This document shows, piece after piece, positions 1 through 8,696 of a stretch of DNA of 58,105 bases. The notes below the pieces were generated by a model, which ran no database searches, was not told where the DNA came from, and saw nothing but the letters and a program-made list of their open reading frames with translations. The stretch is taken from the NCBI RefSeq assembly GCF_013032445.1, contig NZ_WQCA01000019.1:1-58105 (forward strand), written 5' to 3'. Position 1 is the stretch's first letter; each line of letters opens with the position of its first letter. A program made the position numbers and the translations under genes. Origin of the DNA: Ruegeria arenilitoris (GTDB taxonomy: Bacteria; Pseudomonadota; Alphaproteobacteria; Rhodobacterales; Rhodobacteraceae).

Positions 1-1
1 G

Positions 2-84
2 TGCCCAAGGAGAGACTCGAACTCTCACGATGTTGCCATCGGGGGATTTTGAATCCCCTGCGTCTACCATTCCGCCACTTGGGC
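2..84 (-). tRNA. tRNA-Leu (anticodon CAA)
   Basis: Read on the minus strand this is a class II tRNA with a long variable arm. The 7-bp acceptor stem pairs positions 3-9 with 78-84, the discriminator base is at 2, and the anticodon stem-loop GGGGA-TTCAAAA-TCCCC gives anticodon CAA (Leu, UUG codons). The T-arm sequence GTTCGAGTC is typical. The 3' end lies at the window edge, so an encoded CCA cannot be judged beyond its first C. Confidence 0.95.
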
Positions 85-229
85 CACGAACACTGGATTA
101 GCGTTCATGACCGGGAAGGTCCAGAGGCAAAAACCAACCCAAATCCGTTTTGTTTTCACAGCGGTGGTTGACGCCTCAACAGGCGCGTGGTTTGGCTGGC
201 GCAACGTTAGAACAGGATTTTAACACCGT

Positions 230-808
230 ATGTTACGATCGCTTTATGACTGGACCATTCGTCTGGCCGAACATCCGCATGCCCTATGGGCGTTGGCTTT
301 TGTGGCCTTTATCGAAAGTTCGGTCTTTCCGATCCCACCGGATGTGCTGATGATTCCGATGATCCTGGCCCGTCCGTCGCGCGCGTGGTTGATTGCAACG
401 GTTGCTTTGGCTGCCTCGGTTCTGGGGGGCTTGTTGGGCTACGCCATCGGCGCCTTCTTTTACGAAAGCATCGGCCAGCCGATTCTGGAATCTATGGGTA
501 AGGCGCACGCCATGGAAGAGTTCAACACCCGCTTTAACGATTTCGGTTTCTGGGCCGTACTGGGGGCCGGTGTCACGCCCTTCCCCTACAAGGTCATCAC
601 TATCATGTCGGGATGGACCGGCATGCCGCTGGGCACCTTCATTGCAACATCTATTCTCGCCCGCGCGCTACGGTTTTTCCTGGTCGCCGGGTTGCTTTGG
701 AAATTTGGTGAACCGATCCGTGACTTCATTGAAAAACGTTTGGGCCTGATGTTCACTCTGTTCGTCATTCTGCTGTTTGGCGGTTTCTTGGTGGTGAAAT
801 ACCTATGA
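230..808 (+). CDS. DedA/YqaA-family (SNARE-associated) inner-membrane protein
   Basis: The 192-residue protein is an integral membrane protein with hydrophobic segments at roughly residues 17-32, 52-78, 108-128, 137-158 and 171-190. The stretch FPIPPDV (33-39), the glycine-rich GYAIG (70-74), TPFPYK (116-121) and a conserved Arg near 146 match the YqaA branch of the DedA/VTT superfamily. Members of that superfamily are linked to lipid scrambling or flippase activity, envelope integrity and proton-motive-force maintenance. The stop codon overlaps the start of dsbB by 4 bp (ATGA), so the two genes are probably translationally coupled and share a role in the envelope. The substrate cannot be told from sequence. 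Confidence 0.88.
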   Translation: MLRSLYDWTIRLAEHPHALWALAFVAFIESSVFPIPPDVLMIPMILARPSRAWLIATVALAASVLGGLLGYAIGAFFYESIGQPILESMGKAHAMEEFNTRFNDFGFWAVLGAGVTPFPYKVITIMSGWTGMPLGTFIATSILARALRFFLVAGLLWKFGEPIRDFIEKRLGLMFTLFVILLFGGFLVVKYL

Positions 809-1272
809 CACGCAAAAACATTTTGGTCCTGATCGCGAGCTGCGGTTCATTGGCGTTGCTGCTTGGGGCATGGGGCTTTCAGCATCTCGGTGGCATGGCG
901 CCCTGCAAGATGTGCATCTGGCAACGGTATCCGCACGGCGCGGCCATCCTGATCGGCGCTGTGGCTTTGGCGCTGCCGCGTGTGAACCTGCTGCCCCTGC
1001 TGGGCGCGCTCGCTGCGCTGACGACAGCAGTCATCGGTGTGTACCACGCCGGGGTCGAGCAAAAATGGTGGGAAGGCCCCACAAGCTGCACATCCGGAGA
1101 TATCGGCGGCCTGTCGACCCAGGAGTTGATGGACCAGATTATGTCCGCGCCGCTGGTGCGTTGCGATGACATTCCTTGGCAGATGATGGGCATTTCGATG
1201 GCTGGCTGGAACGCCATCCTGTCGGGCGTTCTGGTGCTGGTCTGGATCGCCGCGTGGCGGGTGGGCCGTTAG
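805..1272 (+). CDS. dsbB: Disulfide bond formation protein DsbB
   Basis: The product is a 155-residue quinone-coupled inner-membrane oxidase that re-oxidises periplasmic DsbA. Four transmembrane segments can be seen (about residues 5-27, 43-60, 63-82 and 133-152). The first redox pair is C34-K-M-C37, followed directly by the WQRYPH signature (39-44). The second pair is C95 and C120, in the periplasmic loop between TM3 and TM4. This is the full DsbB layout and a normal length. The gene overlaps the upstream DedA-like gene by 4 bp and its 3' end overlaps the convergent HNH gene by 4 bp. No dsbA is present in the window. Confidence 0.92.
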   Translation: MTRKNILVLIASCGSLALLLGAWGFQHLGGMAPCKMCIWQRYPHGAAILIGAVALALPRVNLLPLLGALAALTTAVIGVYHAGVEQKWWEGPTSCTSGDIGGLSTQELMDQIMSAPLVRCDDIPWQMMGISMAGWNAILSGVLVLVWIAAWRVGR

Positions 1273-1856
1273 AACTCGTCCAGTTCCGCATCCCAATAAA
1301 GAAAGTCGATCCAGCTGTCATGTAGGTGGTTCGGCGGGAACTTGCGCCCGACATTACGCAGAGCTTCAGCATCCGGTTGGCGCGGTGGTTTGCGCAGCGT
1401 CATCCCCGCCTGCCGCAGCGATTTCGAACCCTTCTTCAGGTTACAGGGACTGCACGCCGCCACCACGTTCTGCCAGCTTGTCACGCCGCCAGCGGCACGC
1501 GGCACCACATGGTCAAAGGTCAGATCACCCTTGCTGCCACAGTACTGACACCGGAATTCGTCCCTCAAGAATAAATTAAAGCGCGTGAAGGCCACGCGCT
1601 TTCTGGGTTTTACATAGTCTTTTAGAACAACGACCGACGGTATTCGTATCTCGGTACTCGGGCTTCGGACGACCTCGTCGTACTCGGCCACAATGTCCAC
1701 CCTGTCTAGCCAGGCCGCCTTGATCGCCTCTTGCCACGGCCACAAGGAAAGCGGGTAATAGGACAAGGGGCGATAATCGGCGTTCAAAACCAATGCCGGA
1801 TGATGCTTAAGCGCACCGGGTTCCCTGACAAATTCGGTCCTGAAGTCTCCATCCAT
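1269..1856 (-). CDS. HNH endonuclease domain protein
   Basis: This 195-residue protein has an N-terminal part (1-95) seen in the common alphaproteobacterial HNH family, followed by an HNH/zinc module. C103 and C106 (CQYC), D115-H116 (FDHVVPR), N130 (WQNVV) and C135/C138 (CSPCN) form the zinc-binding and catalytic set of a beta-beta-alpha-metal nuclease. The family is widespread as a single housekeeping-like gene and its physiological substrate is not established. There are no restriction-modification, homing or phage genes next to it, so a role in DNA repair or RNA/DNA processing is only a guess. It is convergent with dsbB. Confidence 0.88.
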   Translation of the reverse strand: MDGDFRTEFVREPGALKHHPALVLNADYRPLSYYPLSLWPWQEAIKAAWLDRVDIVAEYDEVVRSPSTEIRIPSVVVLKDYVKPRKRVAFTRFNLFLRDEFRCQYCGSKGDLTFDHVVPRAAGGVTSWQNVVAACSPCNLKKGSKSLRQAGMTLRKPPRQPDAEALRNVGRKFPPNHLHDSWIDFLYWDAELDEF

Positions 1857-2069
1857 ATCAGAATCGCTCCTCGCTCTGCTCTGCCCGTTTTTGACATCAG
1901 AGCGGGGAACACCCGCCCCGGCCTTAACTTAACTATATATCGTGTTAAAACTCTGACAAGCCCTGAGTTTCCACAATATCTCGGGTATTGGGTAAGGCGA
2001 ATCCGTAACATTTGCGTGACAGTTATCCACAGGTTGCACCGGTGTGGTCTGCGGGCTATGGCGTGGGAC
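1857..2069. other. AT-rich intergenic region with a DnaA box
   Basis: This spacer separates the divergent HNH and pseudouridine synthase genes, so it should hold both promoters. It is clearly AT-richer than its surroundings, with several TTAA tracts around 1923-1950. A perfect DnaA box TTATCCACA lies at 2023-2031. No small ORF or RNA gene was recognised. Confidence 0.5.
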
Positions 2070-2675
2070 ATGAGCTGGTTCATCCGATTCAACAAACCCT
2101 TTGACGTGCTGCCGCAGTTTACCGACCGCGCCAATGCGGAGTCGCCGCGCAGCACTTTATCAGACTACATCGACCTGCCCGGTGTTTATCCGGCAGGGCG
2201 CCTGGACCGGGACAGCGAAGGGTTGATGCTGCTGACCGATAACGGGCGACTGCAAGCTCAGATATCCGACCCCCAGCACAAAATGCCCAAAACCTATTGG
2301 GTGCAGGTCGAGGGTCTGCCGGATGCCGCAGCCCTGAAAGCCCTTCGTGACGGGGTTGAGTTGAAAGACGGAAAGACGCGCCCCGCCAAAGCCCGGCTGA
2401 TGGATGAGCCCGAAGGCCTGTGGCCGCGCAATCCACCGATCCGGGAGCGCCAGACAGTAGCCGACTGCTGGATCGAACTGACACTGCGGGAAGGGAAGAA
2501 CCGTCAAGTGCGGCGGATGACGGCAGCCGTGGGCCACCCAACCCTGCGCCTGATTCGCGCCCGGATTGGCGACTGGTCGTTGGAGGGGCTGGAACCCGGT
2601 CAATGGGACAGCCTACCCGCACCGGCCTTGAACTCCGCACCACAACGCAAACGGGACCGCCGACCGCGCCGGTGA
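2070..2675 (+). CDS. rluE: RluE-like 23S rRNA pseudouridine synthase
   Basis: The product is a 201-residue RsuA/RluB/E/F-family pseudouridine synthase that isomerises a uridine in rRNA. The catalytic motif is [10 protein letters not shown] (residues 43-52), with D46 as the nucleophile, and KNRQVRRM near the C-terminal third is the usual family signature. There is no N-terminal S4 domain and the protein starts directly with [14 protein letters not shown], which fits RluE (U2457 in E. coli numbering). An open frame extends far upstream over the antisense HNH gene; that part is not homologous-looking, so a start at ATG 2070 (or ATG 2058, four codons earlier) is chosen. The C-terminus is a basic tail. 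Confidence 0.85.
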   Translation: MSWFIRFNKPFDVLPQFTDRANAESPRSTLSDYIDLPGVYPAGRLDRDSEGLMLLTDNGRLQAQISDPQHKMPKTYWVQVEGLPDAAALKALRDGVELKDGKTRPAKARLMDEPEGLWPRNPPIRERQTVADCWIELTLREGKNRQVRRMTAAVGHPTLRLIRARIGDWSLEGLEPGQWDSLPAPALNSAPQRKRDRRPRR

Positions 2676-2706
2676 CAAAAACCGCGTGTTGTGATAGGTT
2701 TAGGGT

Positions 2707-3132
2707 ATGAAAGTGACTCCGGACATACCCTCACCTGCCGGTATCCTCGAAGCTGCGCTCTATGTCGATGACCTGGACGCGGCAGAGCAATTCTACGGCG
2801 ACGTTCTGGCGTTGGAGAAAATCCAGCGGGTGGCGGACCGGCACGTATTCTTCCGTGTAGGTGCCTCGGTCCTGTTGCTGTTCAATGCCGAGGAGACTGA
2901 GAAACCGCCGATCAACCCCGACCTTCCAGTTCCACCCCACGGAGCACGCGGCCCCGGTCACGTCTGCCTTATCCTGACGCGGGCGCAGATCGACGTGATG
3001 CGTAAACACCTTTTGGATTGGAACATTCCAGTGGATGCCGAATTCGACTGGCCGGACGGTGCACGCTCGCTTTACGTTCGCGATCCATCGGGTAACTCGG
3101 TCGAGTTTGCCGAAGGACATCTTTGGGACTGA
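2707..3132 (+). CDS. VOC-family (glyoxalase/bleomycin-resistance fold) protein
   Basis: The 141-residue protein carries one VOC domain made of two paired beta-alpha-beta-beta-beta modules. The N-terminal LEAALYVDDLDAAEQFY (14-30) and C-terminal SLYVRDPSGNSVEF (121-134) are the canonical repeat signatures. H85 and E134 are the likely metal ligands. VOC proteins include glyoxalase I, ring-cleaving dioxygenases and fosfomycin/bleomycin resistance proteins; which activity applies here cannot be decided. It follows the pseudouridine synthase by 31 bp and converges on the acetyltransferase gene across a perfect 8-bp inverted repeat. Confidence 0.85.
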   Translation: MKVTPDIPSPAGILEAALYVDDLDAAEQFYGDVLALEKIQRVADRHVFFRVGASVLLLFNAEETEKPPINPDLPVPPHGARGPGHVCLILTRAQIDVMRKHLLDWNIPVDAEFDWPDGARSLYVRDPSGNSVEFAEGHLWD

Positions 3133-3136
3133 CAGA

Positions 3137-3160
3137 TCTGACCGTCCCTTATCGGTCAGA
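3137..3160. terminator. Bidirectional hairpin between convergent genes
   Basis: TCTGACCG and CGGTCAGA form a perfect 8-bp stem with an 8-nt loop between the convergent VOC and GNAT genes. There is no T-run on either strand, so intrinsic termination would be weak. Confidence 0.5.
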
Positions 3161-3659
3161 GGGCGGTGTTTGCTCGTAGATCAAGCCGTTTCGAGATCCG
3201 ATCAACCGGTGTGCCATTCCGCAGCGGCACGCCATAGGCGACCGAATAGTCCTGAAATCCCATCTTGTCATAGTAACTCAGCCCCTGCCTGTTATCGGCT
3301 CTGATCGTTGCGTTGATCGCATTCAAACCCAGTCCGGCGGCGAATTTCGAGGTCTCAGAGAACAGCGCACGTCCCACCCCTTTCAAGGGCGGCTCCCTAC
3401 GCGCGAATGTGGCGATGTCTGCACAATCCTCGGGCAAAGCGTCATGAGCTCCCAGCCATTGGAAACCTGCCACTTCGCCCTGATCGTCTAAGGCGACGTG
3501 GCAGCAAATGATGTCCGTTCCATTTAAGTAGCTCTGCGCGAACAATGCCTCCGAAAAGGGGATTTCAAACGCGGTCGTACCCCCGATCTCGATGATATCA
3601 TTCAGGATGCGGCACGCAGTGCTGACATCTTCGGGCATCATGGGGCGGACAGCGATCAT
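3156..3659 (-). CDS. GNAT-family N-acetyltransferase (phosphinothricin/amino-acid acetyltransferase type)
   Basis: This 167-residue protein is a single GNAT domain. The N-terminal IAVRPMMPEDVSTACRILN, the tract GTTAFEIPF (about 27-35), the acetyl-CoA loop around KGVGRALF (93-100), and NATIRADNRQGLSYYDKMGF near 116-135 follow the phosphinothricin N-acetyltransferase/YncA layout. Such enzymes acetylate a small amine or an amino-acid analogue with acetyl-CoA. The start lies 2 bp downstream of the esterase stop, so the order of expression is AlkA-like, esterase, acetyltransferase. The substrate is unknown. Confidence 0.85.
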   Translation of the reverse strand: MIAVRPMMPEDVSTACRILNDIIEIGGTTAFEIPFSEALFAQSYLNGTDIICCHVALDDQGEVAGFQWLGAHDALPEDCADIATFARREPPLKGVGRALFSETSKFAAGLGLNAINATIRADNRQGLSYYDKMGFQDYSVAYGVPLRNGTPVDRISKRLDLRANTAL

Positions 3660-3661
3660 GG

Positions 3662-4327
3662 CTATAGGCTCAGCTTGTCGCGCATGAACGCCAGTGCGAC
3701 GCTCAGGCCGTCGGGCGCGATGCCGTGACCGGTGCCCTTCATCACATGCGCGTAGATTTCCTTGAAATCCGCCGCCTGCAGGGCTTCGGCCGCCTCGGGC
3801 AAGGATTGCGGCGGAACAACATCGTCAGCGTCACCGTGCACTAACAGGATCGGCATCCGGCTGACGGTTTCATCGGGCAGCAGATCGGGCTCAAGCAACC
3901 GGCCCGAAAACGCGACGATCCCGGCAACCGGGTCTTCGCGACGCGGGGCGACGTGCAAGCTCATCATCGTGCCTTGCGAAAAGCCGAACAGCACCACCTG
4001 TTCGGGCAACACGTCTTCGTCCACCATCAGCGCATCGAGGAAGGCGTTGAAATCATCGGCAGCCATCTCCATGCCGCGGCGCGCTTCTTCCTCGGAGGAA
4101 CCGTCGATCCACGGGATTGGAAACCACTGGAAACCGTTGGGCATTCCTGGGATCTGTTCGGGCGCGTCGGGGGCGACGAACAACGTATCCGGCAGGTGCT
4201 CCCCCAGCGGATCGGCCAGCCCCAACAAATCAGCGCCATTGGCCCCATAGCCGTGCACGAACACCACGACCGAGCGTGTATCGCCCGAAACCGGCTCTTT
4301 TCGGAGCGCATTCAAAACTCGAGTCAT
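3662..4327 (-). CDS. Phospholipase/carboxylesterase-family alpha/beta hydrolase
   Basis: From the ATG at 4327 the protein is 221 residues. It has the lysophospholipase/carboxylesterase fold: VFVHGYGANG (22-31) as oxyanion segment, nucleophile elbow GFSQG with S117, catalytic Asp in HGDADDVVP (D169) and H201 in GTGHGI. The whole catalytic triad is present and the length is normal. A longer open frame adds 14 residues, but the ATG at 4327 overlaps the stop of the upstream glycosylase by 4 bp and gives the usual family N-terminus. It hydrolyses an ester or thioester whose identity cannot be read from sequence. Confidence 0.88.
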   Translation of the reverse strand: MTRVLNALRKEPVSGDTRSVVVFVHGYGANGADLLGLADPLGEHLPDTLFVAPDAPEQIPGMPNGFQWFPIPWIDGSSEEEARRGMEMAADDFNAFLDALMVDEDVLPEQVVLFGFSQGTMMSLHVAPRREDPVAGIVAFSGRLLEPDLLPDETVSRMPILLVHGDADDVVPPQSLPEAAEALQAADFKEIYAHVMKGTGHGIAPDGLSVALAFMRDKLSL

Positions 4328-4956
4328 CTGATCCCTTCTCGTTCTTTGGCCACCCGGTAATAGGCCCACAGCACCCGCGCCGCAACCGACCGCCAGGGCG
4401 ACCAGGCCTCGGCCATCTGCCGTAGTTCCTTATCGGTCGGGCGTTTGGGCAGGTCATAGAGAATCCGCGCGGCCTCTTGCAGCGCAAGGTCGCCCGGAGC
4501 GATTACGTCAGCGCGGCCCAGTGAGAACATTGCATAGATCTCAGCGGTCCAGACGCCAATGCCCGGCACTTCGGTCAATGTGGCGATAACGTCAGCGTTA
4601 GGTGCATCACGTAAAGTCTTGTAATCAATGCGCGCTTCGGCCAGTGCGCGAGCATAGCGGATTTTCTGGCGGCTCAGTCCCACGGCCCGCAAGTCGTCAT
4701 CCGTGGCCCACATGATCTTGCGTGGGCCGGTCAGTTTTGCCTCCTGCAGCCGCTTCCAGATCGCATTGGCCGAGGCCACGCTGACCTGTTGGCTGACAAT
4801 CGCACTGAGAAGCTGGGCAAACCCGTCCGGGCGGCGGCGCAAGGGCAACGGTCCGGTTTGCTCCATCGCATAAGCCATGCGCGGGCAGGTTTCGGCCAGC
4901 CACGCCGCCCCTTCCGACACACATTCGTTGGTTTCGATGATACGTCCGACGGACAT
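4324..4956 (-). CDS. DNA-3-methyladenine glycosylase II (AlkA-like, HhH-GPD)
   Basis: The 210-residue protein belongs to the HhH-GPD DNA glycosylases, which excise alkylated bases. The tract LLSAIVSQQVSVASANAIWKR (49-69), helix-hairpin-helix VPGIGVWTAEI (130-140) and catalytic D156 in PGDLAL are all present, and there is no C-terminal iron-sulfur cysteine cluster, as expected for AlkA rather than Nth/MutY. It lacks the N-terminal TBP-like domain of E. coli AlkA, as in the short bacterial MAG/AlkA types. It begins a three-gene minus-strand set and is divergent from the MFS transporter. Confidence 0.88.
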   Translation of the reverse strand: MSVGRIIETNECVSEGAAWLAETCPRMAYAMEQTGPLPLRRRPDGFAQLLSAIVSQQVSVASANAIWKRLQEAKLTGPRKIMWATDDDLRAVGLSRQKIRYARALAEARIDYKTLRDAPNADVIATLTEVPGIGVWTAEIYAMFSLGRADVIAPGDLALQEAARILYDLPKRPTDKELRQMAEAWSPWRSVAARVLWAYYRVAKEREGIR

Positions 4957-5052
4957 GCGCGCTCCGGGCTGATGCTCACACGCACGTTAGGCTGCTTTGC
5001 CGCATATGCAACCCGCTTGTGCGGCTACGTTTTCGCGGATACCCATGGGCCC

Positions 5053-6279
5053 ATGACACAGACCGCCACCGCCCCGGACAACAGACAGGCCAAACGCAAC
5101 GTCGCCGTATTGGTGGCAGCACAGGCCGTGCTGGGGTCGCAGATGCCGATGATCTTCATTGTTGGCGGGCTTGCGGGGCAGTCACTGGCAACTAATCCCT
5201 GTCTGGCCACCCTGCCCATTTCGTTGATCGTTCTGGGCTCGATGCTGGCGGCCACGCCGATTTCAGCGATCATGCAGCGCTGGGGTAGACGCACCGGGTT
5301 TCTGGTTGGTGCCACGGCGGGTGCTTGCGGCGGTCTTGTTGGTGCGTATGGGCTGTATCTGGGTTCATTCCCGATCTTCCTTCTGGGCAGCCTCCTGACC
5401 GGCATCTACATGAGCGCGCACGGATTCTATCGCTTTGCCGCCGCAGACACCGCATCGGACGCGTTCCGCCCAAAGGCGATCTCTTATGTCATGGCAGGCG
5501 GTCTCGCTGCGGCGATCATCGGGCCGCAGATCGTCAAGCTGACCTCGACCGCCTATGTGATCCCGTTTCTCGGCACGTACATGGCGGTGATTGCGCTGAA
5601 TGTTTTCGGCTCGGCACTGTTCTTTTTCCTCGACATTCCCACGCCCGAGGCCCCCAAGGCAGACGCACCCCACGGGCGAACCCGTCTGGAAATGCTTAAG
5701 ACCCCGCGTATCGCCGTGGCCATCATCTGCGCTATGGTGTCTTACGCGCTGATGAACCTTGTGATGACCTCGACCCCGCTGGCGGTCGTGGGCTGCGGGT
5801 TCAGCGCCAATGACGCCGCCGACGTGGTCACCAGCCACGTGTTGGCAATGTATGTACCCAGCTTTTTCACCGGGCAGCTCATCGCGCGCTTTGGGGTTGA
5901 GAAAATCGTAGCCCTCGGCCTTGCCATATTGGCTGGCGCGGGTGTGGTTGCCCTACAAGGCGTCGAGTTGGGCAATTTCTTCGTCGCCCTCATCCTGTTG
6001 GGGATAGGCTGGAACTTCGGCTTTATCGGCGCGACCACTATGCTGGCCGCTTCGCACGACGTGAACGAACGCGGGCGGATGCAAGGCCTGAACGACCTGC
6101 TGGTGTTTGGCGGCGTCACGCTTGCGTCGCTGGCATCAGGCGGGTTGATGAACTGCTCGGGCGGTTCCGCGGTCGAGGGCTGGACGGCGGTCAACCTCGC
6201 CATGATCCCGCTGCTGACACTGGCGGGCGGTGCACTGTTGTGGCTGGTCCTGAAACCGTCCGAGGTGGAAACGGTCTAG
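5053..6279 (+). CDS. Major facilitator superfamily transporter
   Basis: The 408-residue protein shows 12 hydrophobic segments in two halves, with the loop-2 MFS-like tract MQRWGRRTGFLVGA near 75-88 and a central cytoplasmic loop rich in Pro/Ala around 205-222. The second half carries GIGWNFGFIGAT near 317. It resembles the YfkF/Bmr3-like uncharacterised MFS permeases common in Rhodobacterales, and no substrate can be assigned. The open frame extends upstream without a stop, but the ATG at 5053 precedes the first hydrophobic helix at the usual distance. It is divergent from the AlkA-like gene. Confidence 0.85.
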   Translation: MTQTATAPDNRQAKRNVAVLVAAQAVLGSQMPMIFIVGGLAGQSLATNPCLATLPISLIVLGSMLAATPISAIMQRWGRRTGFLVGATAGACGGLVGAYGLYLGSFPIFLLGSLLTGIYMSAHGFYRFAAADTASDAFRPKAISYVMAGGLAAAIIGPQIVKLTSTAYVIPFLGTYMAVIALNVFGSALFFFLDIPTPEAPKADAPHGRTRLEMLKTPRIAVAIICAMVSYALMNLVMTSTPLAVVGCGFSANDAADVVTSHVLAMYVPSFFTGQLIARFGVEKIVALGLAILAGAGVVALQGVELGNFFVALILLGIGWNFGFIGATTMLAASHDVNERGRMQGLNDLLVFGGVTLASLASGGLMNCSGGSAVEGWTAVNLAMIPLLTLAGGALLWLVLKPSEVETV

Positions 6280-6282
6280 GAC

Positions 6283-7065
6283 CTACCAACGCCCGCTGGC
6301 CACCCTCAACATCAACGACAGCCTGCGCCGAATTTCGCCCTGCGCTAAATCCCCAGCAGCCACACGATCCGGGCGTGCCGCGGCCTGACGCAAAACCCAT
6401 TCCGCCTGCCACCCGGCAAACAGCGCAGGCCGCGCATCTGCCGAAACACCGGAGGCGTTGGAACGCGCCTGCTGAACCCGGTCCAACGCCTTTTGCGCCA
6501 GCGCCTGCACACCTTCGAATGTGCCAACCAGCAAGGGGATACGGCCTCGCGCCTCAAGACCAGGAATGGCCCGCAGCCAATTCGCCACGCCGACGCCATA
6601 GCCAAAGTCGCGCAGAACGCCCTCATCCGCAGCGCCCAAAACCTGCGCCGTCGCAACCATCAGCGACCCGGCCGAGTGGTTGATATAGGCGTCGAAATGC
6701 GCCTCATCCTCAAACGGATCGCGGTAAATGTCCCAACGCCTGACGGCGACATACTCATCGAGCATAGCAGCCAGATGCGGCGACAGAACTTGCGACAAGG
6801 GCGTCACGACCTCGTGCCGGCGTGCGGGCTTACCCTCGGCAATCTCCTGCAGCGCATCGCGCCACCATTGCAGCCGCATCTCGGCGATCATCACCTCTTG
6901 CGTGACCCAAGGGGCGCGCGCGACCTCGACATTCAGTGCGTACAGTGGAAACAACAGCGGCCGCGCCGCAACGGGAGCCGCCATCACCGCCATGAACCGA
7001 TCGGGATCAGCGCGATGCACCAGTTCCGCGCAGGCTTTGACGTCGTCGTCGAATTCTACGGTCAC
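6283..7065 (-). CDS. Squalene/phytoene synthase-fold protein, probably non-synthetic (NDUFAF6-like)
   Basis: Starting at the GTG at 7065 the protein is 260 residues. It has the squalene/phytoene synthase fold: PDRFMAVMAAP (21-31), the tract RLQWWRDAL (64-72) and YINHSAGSLM near 118-127. The first aspartate-rich motif that binds prenyl diphosphate in true synthases is missing; the segment reads LYALNVEVARAPW (41-53). That substitution is typical of NDUFAF6-like proteins, linked in mitochondria to complex I assembly, so prenyl-diphosphate condensation is doubtful. The GTG start overlaps the cimA stop by 4 bp (GTGA), which points to coupled translation. There are no carotenoid or hopanoid genes nearby. 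Confidence 0.8.
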   Translation of the reverse strand: MTVEFDDDVKACAELVHRADPDRFMAVMAAPVAARPLLFPLYALNVEVARAPWVTQEVMIAEMRLQWWRDALQEIAEGKPARRHEVVTPLSQVLSPHLAAMLDEYVAVRRWDIYRDPFEDEAHFDAYINHSAGSLMVATAQVLGAADEGVLRDFGYGVGVANWLRAIPGLEARGRIPLLVGTFEGVQALAQKALDRVQQARSNASGVSADARPALFAGWQAEWVLRQAAARPDRVAAGDLAQGEIRRRLSLMLRVASGRW

Positions 7066-8696
7066 TCGGCCACCGCCGCTTTTGGCCCGCAATCGCGCAC
7101 CAATTTCCACTGGATCGCGTCTAGTAGTGCCTCGAACGAGGCATCGACTATGTTCGCGCTGACGCCCACGGTCGACCAGCGCCGCCCCTGCCCGTCTTCG
7201 CTGTCGATGATGACGCGGGTCACCGCCTCGGTCCCACCCTGGGTGATGCGCACCTTGAAATCGACCAGCTTCATATCGGCCAGAACCTGTGAGTACTGTC
7301 CCAGATCCTTCGCCAGTGCCTTGGCCAGCGCGTTCACCGGCCCCCGGTCGCTGCCATCCTCATCCAGCGACTCACTGACCGACAGCTTCTTTTCCCCGTC
7401 GACCTTAACAACAACCACAGCCTCGGACAGGCTGACCATCTTATTGTACTTGTTCTTGCGCCGCTCGACGGTCACCTTGTAGCGCTTGACCTCAAAGAAT
7501 TCAGGCAATTGACCAAGTTCATCCCGCGCCAGCAACTCGAAGCTGGCCTGAGCAGTGTCATACGAATACCCCTCGGCCTCACGCTGCTTGATCCGGTCCA
7601 GAATACGCCCCAGCGCCGGGTCGTTTTTCTCGACGACCAAACCGGCCTCGGTCAGACGTTTGCGCAGGTTCGACTGCCCTGCCTGGTTCGACATCGGAAT
7701 GATCCGCGCGTTCCCGACCGAACCCGGATCAACATGTTCATAGGTCGATGGGTCCTTGAGGATCGCGCTGGCGTGCAGCCCCGCCTTATGGGCAAAGGCC
7801 GAGGCTCCGACATAGGCCGATTGCTTGCTGGGCACCCGGTTCAGGATATCGTCCAACATTCGGCTGATGCGCGTCAGACCACCCAAAGCCTGCAAGTTGA
7901 CGCCGGTCTCAAAACACGAAGCATAGGGCTCTTTTAACAGCAATGTCGGGATCAGAGCGGTCAGGTTGGCGTTGCCGCAACGTTCTCCCAACCCGTTCAG
8001 CGTGCCCTGAATCTGCCGCGCACCGGCATCGACAGCCGCCAAAGAACAGGCGACTGCATTCTCGGTGTCGTTATGGGTATGAATGCCCAACCGATCCCCG
8101 GGCAGCCCGGCGGCAATCACCTCTGAAACGATCCGCGACACCTCAGCCGGCAGAGCGCCACCATTGGTATCGCACAGCACGACCCAGCGCGCGCCTGCGT
8201 CCAGAGCGGCCCGACACACCTCAACCGCATAACCGGGATTGTCCTTGTAGCCGTCAAAGAAATGCTCGGCATCGAACAGAGCCTCGCGCCCCTGCGCCAC
8301 GATATGCGCGACCGAAGCGCGGACGTTCTCGACATTCTCCTCCAGCGAGATCCCCAGCGCATGGGTGACGTGATAATCATGCGATTTGCCGACCAGACAT
8401 ACGGCCTGCGTCCCCGCATTCATCACCGCGGCCAAAACGTCATCATTCTCGGCAGACCGGCCCGATCGCTTGGTCATCCCAAACGCGGTCAGACGGGCGG
8501 ACGTCTTTGGTGCAACCTCAAAAAACGCGCTGTCCGTCGGGTTCGCCCCGGGCCAGCCACCCTCAATATAGTCCACGCCCAACTCGTCCAGGGCCTGCGC
8601 GATCTGCACTTTCTCAGCGGTCGAGAACTGAACGCCCTGCGTCTGCTGCCCGTCCCTCAAGGTCGTGTCGTAGAGGTAGAGACGTTCCTTTGACAT
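7062..8696 (-). CDS. cimA: Citramalate synthase CimA
   Basis: The 544-residue enzyme condenses pyruvate and acetyl-CoA to (R)-citramalate, the first step of the threonine-independent isoleucine pathway. LYDTTLRDGQQTQG (7-20) opens the HMGL-like TIM barrel, CDTNGGALP and GIHTHNDTENAVA carry the metal-binding and catalytic residues, and the C-terminal 110 residues are the LeuA regulatory dimer domain. Gln rather than Glu in RDGQQ and the overall length match CimA rather than LeuA. The start at 8696 is chosen because it overlaps the cysS stop and begins [10 protein letters not shown]; the longer open frame upstream lies over cysS. It is expressed between cysS and the SQS/PSY-like gene. Confidence 0.9.
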   Translation of the reverse strand: MSKERLYLYDTTLRDGQQTQGVQFSTAEKVQIAQALDELGVDYIEGGWPGANPTDSAFFEVAPKTSARLTAFGMTKRSGRSAENDDVLAAVMNAGTQAVCLVGKSHDYHVTHALGISLEENVENVRASVAHIVAQGREALFDAEHFFDGYKDNPGYAVEVCRAALDAGARWVVLCDTNGGALPAEVSRIVSEVIAAGLPGDRLGIHTHNDTENAVACSLAAVDAGARQIQGTLNGLGERCGNANLTALIPTLLLKEPYASCFETGVNLQALGGLTRISRMLDDILNRVPSKQSAYVGASAFAHKAGLHASAILKDPSTYEHVDPGSVGNARIIPMSNQAGQSNLRKRLTEAGLVVEKNDPALGRILDRIKQREAEGYSYDTAQASFELLARDELGQLPEFFEVKRYKVTVERRKNKYNKMVSLSEAVVVVKVDGEKKLSVSESLDEDGSDRGPVNALAKALAKDLGQYSQVLADMKLVDFKVRITQGGTEAVTRVIIDSEDGQGRRWSTVGVSANIVDASFEALLDAIQWKLVRDCGPKAAVAE

